Assembly (NCBI GenBank): GCA_020438395.1
Contig: JAGQUR010000019.1
Span: forward strand, 1 to 46,850
Length of the DNA stretch: 46,850 nt
Origin: Solirubrobacterales bacterium
GTDB lineage: Bacteria > Actinomycetota > Thermoleophilia > Solirubrobacterales > 70-9
Reading direction: 5' to 3'
Part shown: in pieces, positions 8,417-16,226 of the stretch
Layout of the letters: the number at the start of each line of letters is the position of its first letter
Position numbering within the stretch: position 1 is the stretch's first letter
The notes under the pieces: generated by a model
Database searches by the model: none
What the model was told of the DNA's origin: nothing
Seen by the model: only the letters and a program-made list of their open reading frames with translations
Translations under genes and position numbers: made by a program

Positions 8417-9420
8417 TGCCGCTGCTGGCGATCGAGACCTCCTGCGATGACACCTGTGCTGCGGTTCTCGACGGAGCCGCGGTTCTCTCGAACGTGATTT
8501 CCTCGCAGGTTGACCACGCGCGCTATGGCGGCGTGGTTCCGGAGGTGGCGTCGCGGCATCATCTCGAACTGGCGATTCCGGTTCTCGATGCGGCCCTTGC
8601 CGAGGCCGGAACCGGTCTGGGCGAGATCGACTCGGTCGCCGTCACCGCCGGCCCCGGTCTGATCGGAGCCCTGCTCGTCGGACTGAGCACGGCCAAGGCG
8701 ATCGCTGCGCCGAGAGAACTGCCCCTGATCCCGACCGACCATCTTCACGGTCACGTCGCCGCCAATTTCCTCGAGCCCGACCCGCTTGAGCCCCCTTTCC
8801 TGTGTCTGATTGCTTCTGGCGGGCACACGCTGCTGGCCGGGGTCACCGACCACAGGGGTTTCGAGGTCCTGGGCGAAACCCTTGATGATGCGGCGGGCGA
8901 GGCCATCGACAAGGCTGCCCGCATGCTCGGCCTCGGATTCCCGGGCGGCCCGGAACTCGAGCGACTGGCCGCAACGGGGGACCCCGGTGCCTTTTCGTTC
9001 CCGGTCGCCATGAGCCGGGACCCCGGCCTCGATTTCAGCTTCAGTGGCCTCAAGACCGCACTCGTCTACATCTGCCGGGATCTGGGCGAGTCCGAGACAG
9101 ACGATCGCCGGGCCGACCTCGCCGCCGGTTTCCAGGCCGCGGTGGTGGACCAGCTGGTCACCAAGCTCGGAAGGGCGCTCGACCGGGGGGACTGGCCGGC
9201 GGTCGCACTCGGCGGGGGAGTTGCAGCCAACGGACCGCTGCGGCTTGCGGTCGGGAAACTCTGCGAGGAGCGCGGCATCCACTTCAAACAGGTCGGTCGG
9301 GAACTGTGTACCGACAACGCCGCGATGATCGGCAGCGCGGCCCGTTTCACGGATCCGCTGCCCTATCCGCAGTATCTCGACTTTGACGCATTTGCCACCG
9401 GGCCGCGAGGCAGTCGTTGA
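8416..9420 (+). CDS. tsaD: tRNA N6-adenosine threonylcarbamoyltransferase TsaD
   Basis: 334 residues, full family length. It opens with LLAIETSCDDT and then VISSQVDHARYGGVVPEVASRHH. The metal-binding HLHGH motif (His109 and His113) lies in the canonical position, and ASGGHTLL, SGLKTAL and DNAAMIG complete the signature set. TsaD transfers the threonylcarbamoyl group from TC-AMP to A37 of tRNA using a bound Fe/Zn ion, in complex with TsaB and TsaE in the cytoplasm. The start overlaps the rimI stop by one base, and its stop is overlapped by the TTG start of the glutaredoxin-like gene. Confidence 0.97.
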   Translation: MPLLAIETSCDDTCAAVLDGAAVLSNVISSQVDHARYGGVVPEVASRHHLELAIPVLDAALAEAGTGLGEIDSVAVTAGPGLIGALLVGLSTAKAIAAPRELPLIPTDHLHGHVAANFLEPDPLEPPFLCLIASGGHTLLAGVTDHRGFEVLGETLDDAAGEAIDKAARMLGLGFPGGPELERLAATGDPGAFSFPVAMSRDPGLDFSFSGLKTALVYICRDLGESETDDRRADLAAGFQAAVVDQLVTKLGRALDRGDWPAVALGGGVAANGPLRLAVGKLCEERGIHFKQVGRELCTDNAAMIGSAARFTDPLPYPQYLDFDAFATGPRGSR

Positions 9421-9695
9421 ACACCGGGGGAACGGCCCCGTCAGTCCGGTTCCTGAGCCGGGCCGGCTGTCATCTCTGTGACGAGGCGCTGGATGAGCTG
9501 AACCGGTTCCTGGTCGCCGGGATTTCTGAGGGCAGGCTTCACCCTCGAACCGGGATCGAGGTAGTCGACATCGAAACCGACGACGGGCTGCACCGGGCCT
9601 ATCTGGAGCGGATCCCGGTGGTTCTTGTCGGTGACCGGATCGTCTCGGAGCTGGAGTTTGATTCTGAAGCTTTGGAATCAGCGCTGAAGGACTGA
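9417..9695 (+). CDS. Glutaredoxin-like (DUF836-type) small thiol protein
   Basis: 92 residues with a TTG start at 9417 that overlaps the tsaD stop codon. The N-terminal segment VRFLSRAGCHLCDEALDEL contains a CxxC redox motif (Cys18, Cys21) at the end of the first strand. The later RIPVVLVGDRIVSELEFD carries the cis-proline loop of thioredoxin folds. This is the short glutaredoxin-like family often found in actinobacterial operons. It probably works in cytoplasmic disulfide exchange; its partner is unknown. It precedes rex, another redox-linked gene. Confidence 0.85.
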   Translation: MNTGGTAPSVRFLSRAGCHLCDEALDELNRFLVAGISEGRLHPRTGIEVVDIETDDGLHRAYLERIPVVLVGDRIVSELEFDSEALESALKD

Positions 9696-9724
9696 TCACA
9701 GGCTCGCGCCCGGGACGGGTACGC

Positions 9725-9743
9725 TTGTGGCGCGATGTCACAA
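9725..9743 (+). promoter_or_regulatory. Possible Rex operator overlapping the rex start codon
   Basis: An inverted repeat TTGTG (9725-9729) and CACAA (9739-9743) is separated by 9 nt and spans the rex ATG (9735). Known Rex operators carry the same outer TTGTG/CACAA half-sites but normally with an 8-nt centre and inner AA/TT. This site is therefore one base longer and imperfect. A GGGTAC/TACGCT stretch just before it could be a -10 region. Confidence 0.4.
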
Positions 9744-10403
9744 ACTTCCGGATCCCGCACAGAGAACCCGCTCCTTGTCGGCGAGGGCGAACGCCTCGCA
9801 CTCGGAGTGGCCGCGCGGCTCTCCCGGTACCTGCAGGTGCTGATCCAGGCGCGCAAGATGGGTCGGGAGACGATTTCCTCGCAGGAGCTCTCGGAATACA
9901 CCCACATCAACCCGACCCAGATCCGACGGGACCTCTCCGGCTTTGGCAAGTTCGGCAAGCGGGGAGTCGGTTACCGGATCGACTACCTGGTCGACGAGAT
10001 CCGCAAGATCATGCGGACCGCGGGCCATCACAACATCGCCCTCTTCGGAGCCGGCAAGCTGGGCCAGGCGATCGCCGGGTCGGATGTGTTCGCCGACCAC
10101 GGCTTCCGGATCGTTTCCCTCTTTGACGTCGACCCGGCGATGATCGGCAAGCAGGTAGGCCAGCTCACGGTCCGCGACTTCAGTGAACTGAAGGATGCGG
10201 TTGAAGAAGAGGCGATCGTCGTGGGAGTGCTCGCAGTCCCATCCGCCGCGGCACAGGAGGTGGCCGACGGACTCGTCGAAGCCGGAGTCACGGTGATCTT
10301 CAACTACACCGAGCAGCTGCTCCAGGTCCCTCCCGAGGTGACCGTTCATACCTCGAGCCCGGCGGTTGATCTCCTCTACGCCCTCTACTTCTATCTGTCC
10401 TGA
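9735..10403 (+). CDS. rex: Redox-sensing transcriptional repressor Rex
   Basis: 222 residues. A winged-helix DNA-binding domain (about 20-90) contains the hallmark INPTQIRRDLSGFGKFGKRGVGY. A Rossmann domain follows with FGAGKLGQAIAG (104-115), and the C-terminal helix ends in VDLLYALYFYL, the swapped-dimer helix. Rex senses the NADH/NAD+ ratio and, when NAD+-bound, represses respiratory and fermentative genes. A TTGTG-N9-CACAA repeat sits over the start codon and could give autoregulation. The neighbours are a glutaredoxin-like gene before it and a glutamate-cysteine ligase-like gene after it. Confidence 0.97.
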   Translation: MSQTSGSRTENPLLVGEGERLALGVAARLSRYLQVLIQARKMGRETISSQELSEYTHINPTQIRRDLSGFGKFGKRGVGYRIDYLVDEIRKIMRTAGHHNIALFGAGKLGQAIAGSDVFADHGFRIVSLFDVDPAMIGKQVGQLTVRDFSELKDAVEEEAIVVGVLAVPSAAAQEVADGLVEAGVTVIFNYTEQLLQVPPEVTVHTSSPAVDLLYALYFYLS

Positions 10404-10428
10404 GTTGTCCGACCACGGCCTGCTGGAA

Positions 10429-11550
10429 ATGGATGCGGTGCGGGAGGTCTTCGAAGCCTCGACCGATTTCACGATCGGTCTCGAGGAAGAGTTCGCGATC
10501 CTGGATCCCGCGACCCTCGACCTGGTCGACCGCTTCCCCGAGATCTACTCGGCCGCCCAGGACGATCCCGTCCTGGCGAATTCAGCGGCGGGCGAACTGA
10601 TCGCGTCGGAGATCGAGATCCGGTCGGGCCGTTCGGAGACCATGGACGAGGCGATCGGAAAGCAGGCCGAGAAGCGCCGTCACCTTTTCGCTCTGGCCGA
10701 GGATCACGGTGTCGCCCTGGGATCCCTCGGAACCCATCCGTGGGCCGACTACCTCGGTCAGGAGATCATCGACACACCGCACTACCAGCGGTTGAAGAAA
10801 GACCTGGGCTGGGTTGCGCGCAGGAACAACACCTGGAGTCTTCACGTCCACGTCGGCATCAGGGGAGCCGATCGCGCGGTAGCCGTCTGCGACTGGCTGA
10901 GGGAGAAACTGCCGATCCTGCTCGCCATATCCGCGAACTCGATCTTTCTCGACCGGCAGGACACCGGCCTGGCCTCGATCCGCACAGAGATCTTCACGAG
11001 GACCTTCCCCCGTTGCGGGGTACCGGGGACCTTCGGCAACTGGGACGAGTACGCCGACTTCATCGAGACCCTGAAGGCGGTCGGTTCGGTGGTCGAGGCA
11101 ACCCAGCTCTGGTGGAGCGTCAGACCGCATCACGCCTTCGGGACGGTCGAGGTGCGGATCTGTGATGCCCAGCCGACCGGTCCGGAGTCAACCGCCTTGG
11201 CCGGGCTGATGATGGCGGTGGTCGCCCAGACCGCGGTCGACCTGGATGAAGGTCGAATCAGCGGCGATCCGCTCGGTGACAGACAGATCGAGGAGAACCT
11301 GTGGCGGGCCATCCGTTTCGGCATGGACGGCAAGATGATCGACTTCGACCGCCGCGAGGAAGTCGAGGCCCGGCAGGTACTGGAAGAGATGATCGAGTGG
11401 ACCGGACCGGTCAGGAGCGAGCTCGGCATAGATATCGAGCTGCCGGAACTGAACGGGGCCCAGCGCATGAGGTCCGATCTGGAGTCGGGCGCGTCGATCG
11501 AGGAGATCTACCGCCAGTCCGTTGCCGACGCGGCCGCCACCTTCAGGTAG
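10429..11550 (+). CDS. YbdK-type carboxylate-amine ligase (glutamate-cysteine ligase 2 family)
   Basis: 373 residues from ATG 10429; a TTG at 10405, two bases after the rex stop, would add eight residues. The N-terminal FTIGLEEEFAILDP is the signature of the GCS2 family. It is followed by SEIEIRSG, LGTHPWADY, WSLHVHVGI (metal/nucleotide-binding His region) and ARRNNTWS, then RTEIFTRTFPRCGVP. These ATP-grasp-like enzymes join glutamate to an amine such as cysteine. In actinobacteria they are annotated as weak glutamate-cysteine ligases, and the physiological substrate is not certain. The gene lies 25 bp after rex, probably in the same transcript, which fits a redox or thiol role. Confidence 0.88.
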   Translation: MDAVREVFEASTDFTIGLEEEFAILDPATLDLVDRFPEIYSAAQDDPVLANSAAGELIASEIEIRSGRSETMDEAIGKQAEKRRHLFALAEDHGVALGSLGTHPWADYLGQEIIDTPHYQRLKKDLGWVARRNNTWSLHVHVGIRGADRAVAVCDWLREKLPILLAISANSIFLDRQDTGLASIRTEIFTRTFPRCGVPGTFGNWDEYADFIETLKAVGSVVEATQLWWSVRPHHAFGTVEVRICDAQPTGPESTALAGLMMAVVAQTAVDLDEGRISGDPLGDRQIEENLWRAIRFGMDGKMIDFDRREEVEARQVLEEMIEWTGPVRSELGIDIELPELNGAQRMRSDLESGASIEEIYRQSVADAAATFR

Positions 11551-11571
11551 GTGCCCCTTGGGCAGTGGCTC

Positions 11572-11577
11572 TAGAGT
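11572..11577 (+). promoter_or_regulatory. Putative -10 box, leaderless
   Basis: TAGAGT ends 6 nt before the ATG at 11584, which places the predicted transcription start on the start codon. No Shine-Dalgarno sequence is present in between. Confidence 0.5.
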
Positions 11578-11583
11578 GGAGTC

Positions 11584-12018
11584 ATGAGCGAAGAACCGCA
11601 GAACGATCCCTCTCCGAACGAGCCGCCGCCCCTGACCGATGAAGAACGGGCGATGCTGGAAGCCCAGATGAAGGAAATCCGGGTCGAGGACCTGCTGACC
11701 CAGACGGTTGCAAGCGTCCTCAACCTCTCGGCGCGCAGGATCGTCAAGGAAGACGAGGTCGACCTCGACCAGGCCAGACTCGGCATCGAATCCGTGCGTT
11801 CGATCGTGGCGCTGCTCCCACCCGAGGTCGGCCAGGCGATCGCCGAGCCTCTCAGCCAGGTTCAACTTCTTTACGCACAGAAGAGCGGCGAAACCGGGAC
11901 CGGTGGAGAAGAAGGCGGCCCCGGACCCGGTGCCGGGCCCGGTGGCGGAGACGAGCCCCAGGGGCCACCCCCGGCCGGGCAGGGTCCCTCGAAGCTCTGG
12001 ACTCCCGGCGGCGACTGA
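11584..12018 (+). CDS. DUF1844-like small acidic protein
   Basis: 144 residues. The conserved-looking part (about 18-97) contains RVEDLLTQTVASVLNLSARR, then DLDQARLGIESVRSIVALLPPEVGQAI and LSQVQLLY. This matches the pattern of DUF1844 proteins: helical, with an Ala-Arg-x-x-I-x-x segment and a terminal LRxLY. The C-terminal 45 residues are Gly/Pro-rich and disordered. No signal peptide or membrane segment is seen, so it should be cytoplasmic. The family function is unknown. A leaderless promoter precedes it, and the convergent diguanylate cyclase gene ends 18 bp downstream. Confidence 0.75.
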   Translation: MSEEPQNDPSPNEPPPLTDEERAMLEAQMKEIRVEDLLTQTVASVLNLSARRIVKEDEVDLDQARLGIESVRSIVALLPPEVGQAIAEPLSQVQLLYAQKSGETGTGGEEGGPGPGAGPGGGDEPQGPPPAGQGPSKLWTPGGD

Positions 12019-12036
12019 TCGACCGCGGGGAACGGC

Positions 12037-13098
12037 TCAGGCAGAAAAGCCGGCCCTCTCGGCGCTGGATTCCACGGCAACCGTCCGGTTGCGCCCTTCC
12101 TTCTTGGCCTGATAGAGCGCCTGGTCTGCCCGGGCGACGAGTTCCCTCACGGTCTCGGCACCGTCCCATTCGGCGATGCTGGCGGAACAGGTGATGCCCG
12201 AACTCCGGTCTTCGGAGGGGAGGGGCAGGTCTGTGCGGAGCCGCTCGACGATCACCCTGGCGCCCTCGAGGTCGGTGTTGGGGAGGGTGATGACGAATTC
12301 CTCACCCCCGTACCTCGCGATGTGATCCTCGATCCGGGTCCTCTCCTCCCAGTCGAGTGCGACCCTGCGAAGGAAGTCGTCACCGGCCTGGTGCCCGTGG
12401 GCATCGTTGTACTGCTTGAAATGGTCGAGGTCGAGCATCGCCAGACTCAGAGGCTGCCGGTGGCGTCGCGCCTGGCCGACCGCCCGCTGGATCATCCGTT
12501 CCCAGCCCCGCCGGTTGTCGATTCCGGTCAGCGGGTCGGTCAGGGCCAGTTCCTCGATGATCCGTCCCCGTTCCTCGGCCAGGTTGCGTTCCTTGCGCAT
12601 TCGGGTGACCAGATCCTGGATCACGATGCCGAGCACGGTCGCCATGACCGCCAGCACGATGTCCTGCCGCCAGATCGGATTCAGCTCGACTCCGCCGTCG
12701 GCAGTAGCCACCTGGGCGATGATCACGGCGGCGGCAACGGCGGCGACCATGATGAAAAGGGCACGCCGCGATCCGTATACCGCGATCGCCAGCATGGGAA
12801 TCAGCAGGAGGGGGCCAATGCCGGCGTCGAGCCCGTCGGTTCCGGCGCGGACCAGGATCGCCCCGCCGAGAGCGCCGAACGGGGCAAGCAGCCAAAGGGT
12901 CGGATTCAGCCAGGCCAGGCCAACGCAGGCGAGAGCGAGCACCCAGCCTGCCAGGTAGAGGGCCCAGTCGATCTGCGGGGCTGAAACGAGGGTGACTGCA
13001 AAGCAGATCGCAGTGATTCCGACGAAGGCCAATCCGTACCTGACCTGATTGTGCCGGTACTCGGACACGTCGGAATAGCCCCTTTGGGTCGGGTGCAT
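12037..13098 (-). CDS. Membrane-bound diguanylate cyclase (GGDEF)
   Basis: 353 residues from the ATG at 13098. A GTG at 13152 is in frame but overlaps the -10 box of the divergent operon promoter. The N-terminal half has five or six hydrophobic segments, for example GLAFVGITAICFAVTLVSA and MLAIAVYGSRRALFIMVAAV. A linking helix leads to a complete GGDEF domain: LTDPLTGIDNRRGWERM, DLDHFKQYNDAHGHQAGD and RYGGEEF. The active site is GGEEF. A product-inhibition I-site RIED sits exactly five residues before it, so an active, feedback-controlled c-di-GMP synthase is predicted. It is divergent from the glycosyltransferase operon, whose enzyme carries a c-di-GMP-binding module. Confidence 0.93.
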   Translation of the reverse strand: MHPTQRGYSDVSEYRHNQVRYGLAFVGITAICFAVTLVSAPQIDWALYLAGWVLALACVGLAWLNPTLWLLAPFGALGGAILVRAGTDGLDAGIGPLLLIPMLAIAVYGSRRALFIMVAAVAAAVIIAQVATADGGVELNPIWRQDIVLAVMATVLGIVIQDLVTRMRKERNLAEERGRIIEELALTDPLTGIDNRRGWERMIQRAVGQARRHRQPLSLAMLDLDHFKQYNDAHGHQAGDDFLRRVALDWEERTRIEDHIARYGGEEFVITLPNTDLEGARVIVERLRTDLPLPSEDRSSGITCSASIAEWDGAETVRELVARADQALYQAKKEGRNRTVAVESSAERAGFSA

Positions 13099-13129
13099 GC
13101 CGAAAGGCCGGATTCTCAGGGTTTCGTAC

Positions 13130-13159
13130 TTGACGGTTCTCCCGTTCCTCACCTATAGT
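13130..13159 (+). promoter_or_regulatory. Consensus-like sigma-70 promoter of the glycosyltransferase operon
   Basis: TTGACG (13130-13135), an 18-nt spacer and TATAGT (13154-13159) predict a transcript starting near 13166 with a leader of about 70 nt before GTG 13235. This is the best-matching promoter I found in the window. It lies in the 136-bp gap shared with the divergent diguanylate cyclase gene. Confidence 0.8.
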
Positions 13160-13234
13160 GGGCCACTCACTGGCGGCAGGACTTACCATTCACCGTTGAA
13201 AGTTTCTGCGTGCGCCGATAATATCGGGAGCCTG

Positions 13235-13768
13235 GTGGCAAAAGACCGTTCAAAAGAAATTCTCAAAGAGATCCGAAACCTGAGGGAGGAACTCTCCGCC
13301 CGGCTCGATGCGCTCGAGGCGCGGAGCGGAACGAGCCATGCTCCCGGTTCCGGATCTGCCCTCCCTGATTCGGCAGACCCGGGGGCTTCCCTTCCGGGAG
13401 TTCCGGTCAACGGTCCCGCGCTGCCGGTCACCGATCCCGCAAGCATCAACGACAATTTCGAGTTGCCGACGGGAGGGGAAGTGCGCGTCATCGTGCGTCC
13501 GCTCCATGACCTCAGCCTCGCCCGCGTCGTGGAGGACGCCCTGGCGAACACAGAAGGGGTGGAAGAGGCGTCGCTCCGGGAACTCCGCGGCGATTCCGCA
13601 ACCATCGACACGAAGGTCGGGGAAGGTGTCTCTCTCATTACTTCCTTGCGACGCAAACTGCCGGTGGCATTTGATGTGACGGAATCCTCGAGTGATTCCG
13701 TGACAATCGCGCTGGCCCAACCGATGGGCGGGCGCGAGAGCGGCGTGGCCGCTCCCACAGGTCTGTGA
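13235..13768 (+). CDS. Coiled-coil plus HMA-like alpha/beta domain protein, first gene of polysaccharide operon
   Basis: 177 residues from GTG 13235, with GGGAG about 4 nt upstream. The frame is open to 13097, but that would include the promoter. A short basic N-terminus leads to an amphipathic helix (KEILKEIRNLREELSARLDA), a Pro/Ser/Gly-rich linker, and an ~80-residue domain that reads like a beta-alpha-beta-beta-alpha-beta ferredoxin fold: GEVRVIVRPLHDLSLARVVE, GVEEASLREL, VSLITSLRRKLPVAFDV. It aligns without gaps over about 80 residues to the protein at 22679-23143. There is no CxxC, so it is not a metal-binding HMA domain. The cellular location appears cytoplasmic. The function is unknown; context suggests regulation or assembly of the polysaccharide machine. 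Its stop overlaps the next start (GTGA). Confidence 0.75.
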   Translation: MAKDRSKEILKEIRNLREELSARLDALEARSGTSHAPGSGSALPDSADPGASLPGVPVNGPALPVTDPASINDNFELPTGGEVRVIVRPLHDLSLARVVEDALANTEGVEEASLRELRGDSATIDTKVGEGVSLITSLRRKLPVAFDVTESSSDSVTIALAQPMGGRESGVAAPTGL

Positions 13769-14007
13769 ACGGCGGCGGCGTTTTCGGCGCGCTGATCTAT
13801 GTGATCGGCGTCCTGATCGTTTTCGCGATCCTGTTCGGCTTCTTCCTGATTGTCCCGTTCTTCGTCTTCCTTGGCGGAATGATCGTGATGTTCGTCAGCG
13901 ACCGGCAGCGCGCGAAGGAATCAGACAACGGCAAAGGGAAACCCCCGCCCGTTGAGACCGTAGAAGTCGTCGAGACCACCGAGGTGGTCAGGGAGGTCAA
14001 GTCCTGA
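13765..14007 (+). CDS. Small membrane protein in polysaccharide operon
   Basis: 80 residues with a GTG start overlapping the previous stop. One long or two short hydrophobic segments (VFGALIYVIGVLIVFAILF and LIVPFFVFLGGMIVMFV) are followed by a basic then acidic/Val-rich cytoplasmic tail (PVETVEVVETTEVVREV). There is no recognised domain. Overlap with both neighbours makes it part of the operon. It may be a small accessory subunit of the adjacent glycosyltransferase, by analogy with small partners in other synthase complexes, but this is inference only. Confidence 0.75.
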   Translation: MNGGGVFGALIYVIGVLIVFAILFGFFLIVPFFVFLGGMIVMFVSDRQRAKESDNGKGKPPPVETVEVVETTEVVREVKS

Positions 14008-16226
14008 TGGCCACCGCGGTTGCCCAGAAACTGCTGGTCCGGGATTCGACCAGCGGTGTCTCCGAGCGCATGGTCACGCTCAGTTCGGCGGTGGCACACC
14101 TCCTCCCGCTCGAAATCTGCCGCAGGTACCACATCGTCCCGATCGAATTCGACCGTGGCCTGATCACAATGGCCGGGCCGGTCTCGTTCAACCCGGCGGC
14201 CGACCGTGCGGTCCGGGAACAGACCGGTTACGAAACCAGGTGGCTGTTTGCCGACCAGACCGAGCTCGATCTCGCAATAGACCGGCTCTTCGCCGGAAAC
14301 GGCCGGCCCGAAGGAACCGAGTTTTCGGCTGAAGATCTGCTCAAGCACGGACTCGCGGTGCCGCCGCGGCTCGGCGAGAGCCTGGCCAGCAGGGGACTGG
14401 TTAGCGAAGAGCAGCTGGCTGACGCAGTTGCCGAGCAGAACCGCACCGGCAGCCGCATCGGCGAGGTGCTTGTACACGGTGGTGCCCTCGAAGAGACGGA
14501 GCTCCTCCGGGTGCTTTCCGAGCAGCTGGACATGCCCACCGTGGACCTCGGCGACTACGACGCGTCGAAGGCCCCCCGGGACGTCCTGCCGGACGAGATG
14601 TGCCACCGGCTCCATTGCGTGCCGATCGCGATTGACGGCGAGAGCATCTACCTCGCCGTGGCTGACCGGCTCGATGAGGGTGAAGCTGAGGTAGAGAGTT
14701 ACACCGGCCGGAAGGTCCAGCAGTTCCTGGCAACGGAGAATGACATTTCGCGCCTCCAGCGCCTGATCAACCGTGAGCGCTACACCGAGACCGCCACCCT
14801 GGGCCTGCGCGAACGCTTTCCCGACAGTTCCGCCCATCAGGTCATCAGCGGCGGCCAGAAAGTGTTCCTGGGGATTCTCCTGTTGGTATTCATCGGATTC
14901 CTGATCTGGAAGCCGACCGGAACCATGGTCGTCGTGTTCGCGACCCTGGCGATCTTCTACACCCTCACATCGGCCTACAAGCTGATCGCCGGCTACGCGG
15001 CGCTTGGCCACCGGTACCTTGTCCCGACCGACGACGAAACGCTGGCCGCGATGGACGAGCGCACGCTACCGATGTACACGATTCTGGTACCGGTCTACAG
15101 GGAAGCCGCCGTTATCCCCTACCTGGTCGCCGGCATTGAGTCGCTGGACTACCCCAAGACCAAGCTCGACGTCCGTCTGCTCTGCGAGGAAGACGACGAG
15201 GAGACGATCCAGGCGATCATGGATCTCGATCTGCCACCGCATTTCAACGCGATCGTGGTGCCGCCGTCCCAGCCCCAGACCAAGCCGAAGGCATGCAACT
15301 TCGGCCTGCTCGGCGCCAAGGGCGAATACGTGGTGATCTATGACGCCGAGGACCGGCCGGATCCGCTTCAGCTCAAGAAGGCAGTCCACATGTTCGAGAA
15401 CGTGGACGATTCGATCGTGTGCATCCAGGCGAAGCTCAACTTCTTCAACCAGCAGACCAACATCCTCACCCGCTGGTTCTCGATCGAATACTCGCAGCTG
15501 TTCGACCTGGTTCTGCCCGGGCTGGACGCCCGGCGCGACCCGATTCCGCTCGGTGGTACCTCGAACCACATCAAGCGCGACGAACTGGTCGAGGTGGGTG
15601 GCTGGGATCCGTACAACGTGACCGAGGACGCCGACCTGGGTGTGCGTCTTCACCAGGCCGGCTATCGCACGACGATGATGGATTCGACCACCTACGAAGA
15701 GGCGAATACCAGCATCCCGAACTGGATCCGTCAAAGGTCCCGCTGGATCAAGGGGTACCTCCAGACCTGGCTCGTGTACATGCGCAACCCGTTCCGCTTC
15801 CTCTCGAACGTGGGTTTCAAGGGTTTCGTCTCGTTCCAGCTACTGATCGGGGGCACTTTCATGTTCCTGATCAACCCGATCTTCTGGTTCCTCACCACTT
15901 TGTTCGCCCTGACCCAGCTCCATGTCATCCAGGACTTCTTCCCGGGGTGGGTCTATTTCCTCGCTGCTTCCCAGCTCTTCCTGGGCAACTTCGTGTTCGT
16001 GTACCTGGGACTGTCAGCTTCGGTTCGTCGCGGTGACTACAGCCTGGCCACCTACGCGTTGTTTCTGCCGTTCTACTGGGGTCTCATGTCAGTGGCGGCC
16101 TGGAAGGGCTTCGGCCAGCTCGTGACCAATCCGTTTTACTGGGAGAAGACGGAACACGGCCTTGACCTCGGTGGCGGTGCCGAGCACGCCCACACGACCA
16201 CGCCGAAGAAGGCCGGGGCTGCCTGA
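14007..16226 (+). CDS. MshEN-domain family 2 glycosyltransferase (c-di-GMP-responsive polysaccharide synthase)
   Basis: 739 residues. Residues about 25-95 look like a GspE-N alpha/beta unit. Residues 121-144 and 150-173 are two 24-residue MshEN motifs (RLGESLxxxGLVxxxxLxxxxxxQ and RIGEVLVxxGxLxxxxLxxxLxxQ) separated by five residues. This is the arrangement that binds c-di-GMP in MshE-type proteins; PTVDL and a second GspE-N unit follow (to ~255). Two membrane segments (284-330) precede a processive GT2 domain with VPVYRE (361-366), DAEDRPD (446-452, DxD), TEDADLG (539-545) and QRSRW (576-580, QxxRW). At least three C-terminal membrane spans follow. NfrB of E. coli has the same two modules in the opposite order. 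I infer that c-di-GMP binding switches on extracellular polysaccharide synthesis. The stop overlaps the next ATG. Confidence 0.9.
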   Translation: MATAVAQKLLVRDSTSGVSERMVTLSSAVAHLLPLEICRRYHIVPIEFDRGLITMAGPVSFNPAADRAVREQTGYETRWLFADQTELDLAIDRLFAGNGRPEGTEFSAEDLLKHGLAVPPRLGESLASRGLVSEEQLADAVAEQNRTGSRIGEVLVHGGALEETELLRVLSEQLDMPTVDLGDYDASKAPRDVLPDEMCHRLHCVPIAIDGESIYLAVADRLDEGEAEVESYTGRKVQQFLATENDISRLQRLINRERYTETATLGLRERFPDSSAHQVISGGQKVFLGILLLVFIGFLIWKPTGTMVVVFATLAIFYTLTSAYKLIAGYAALGHRYLVPTDDETLAAMDERTLPMYTILVPVYREAAVIPYLVAGIESLDYPKTKLDVRLLCEEDDEETIQAIMDLDLPPHFNAIVVPPSQPQTKPKACNFGLLGAKGEYVVIYDAEDRPDPLQLKKAVHMFENVDDSIVCIQAKLNFFNQQTNILTRWFSIEYSQLFDLVLPGLDARRDPIPLGGTSNHIKRDELVEVGGWDPYNVTEDADLGVRLHQAGYRTTMMDSTTYEEANTSIPNWIRQRSRWIKGYLQTWLVYMRNPFRFLSNVGFKGFVSFQLLIGGTFMFLINPIFWFLTTLFALTQLHVIQDFFPGWVYFLAASQLFLGNFVFVYLGLSASVRRGDYSLATYALFLPFYWGLMSVAAWKGFGQLVTNPFYWEKTEHGLDLGGGAEHAHTTTPKKAGAA

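Noticed and set aside
8314..9801. A 495-codon open frame on the minus strand.
   Set aside because: It is antisense to tsaD, the glutaredoxin-like gene and the start of rex. Its Arg/Gly/Asp-rich translation matches no family, as expected from GC-rich third positions.
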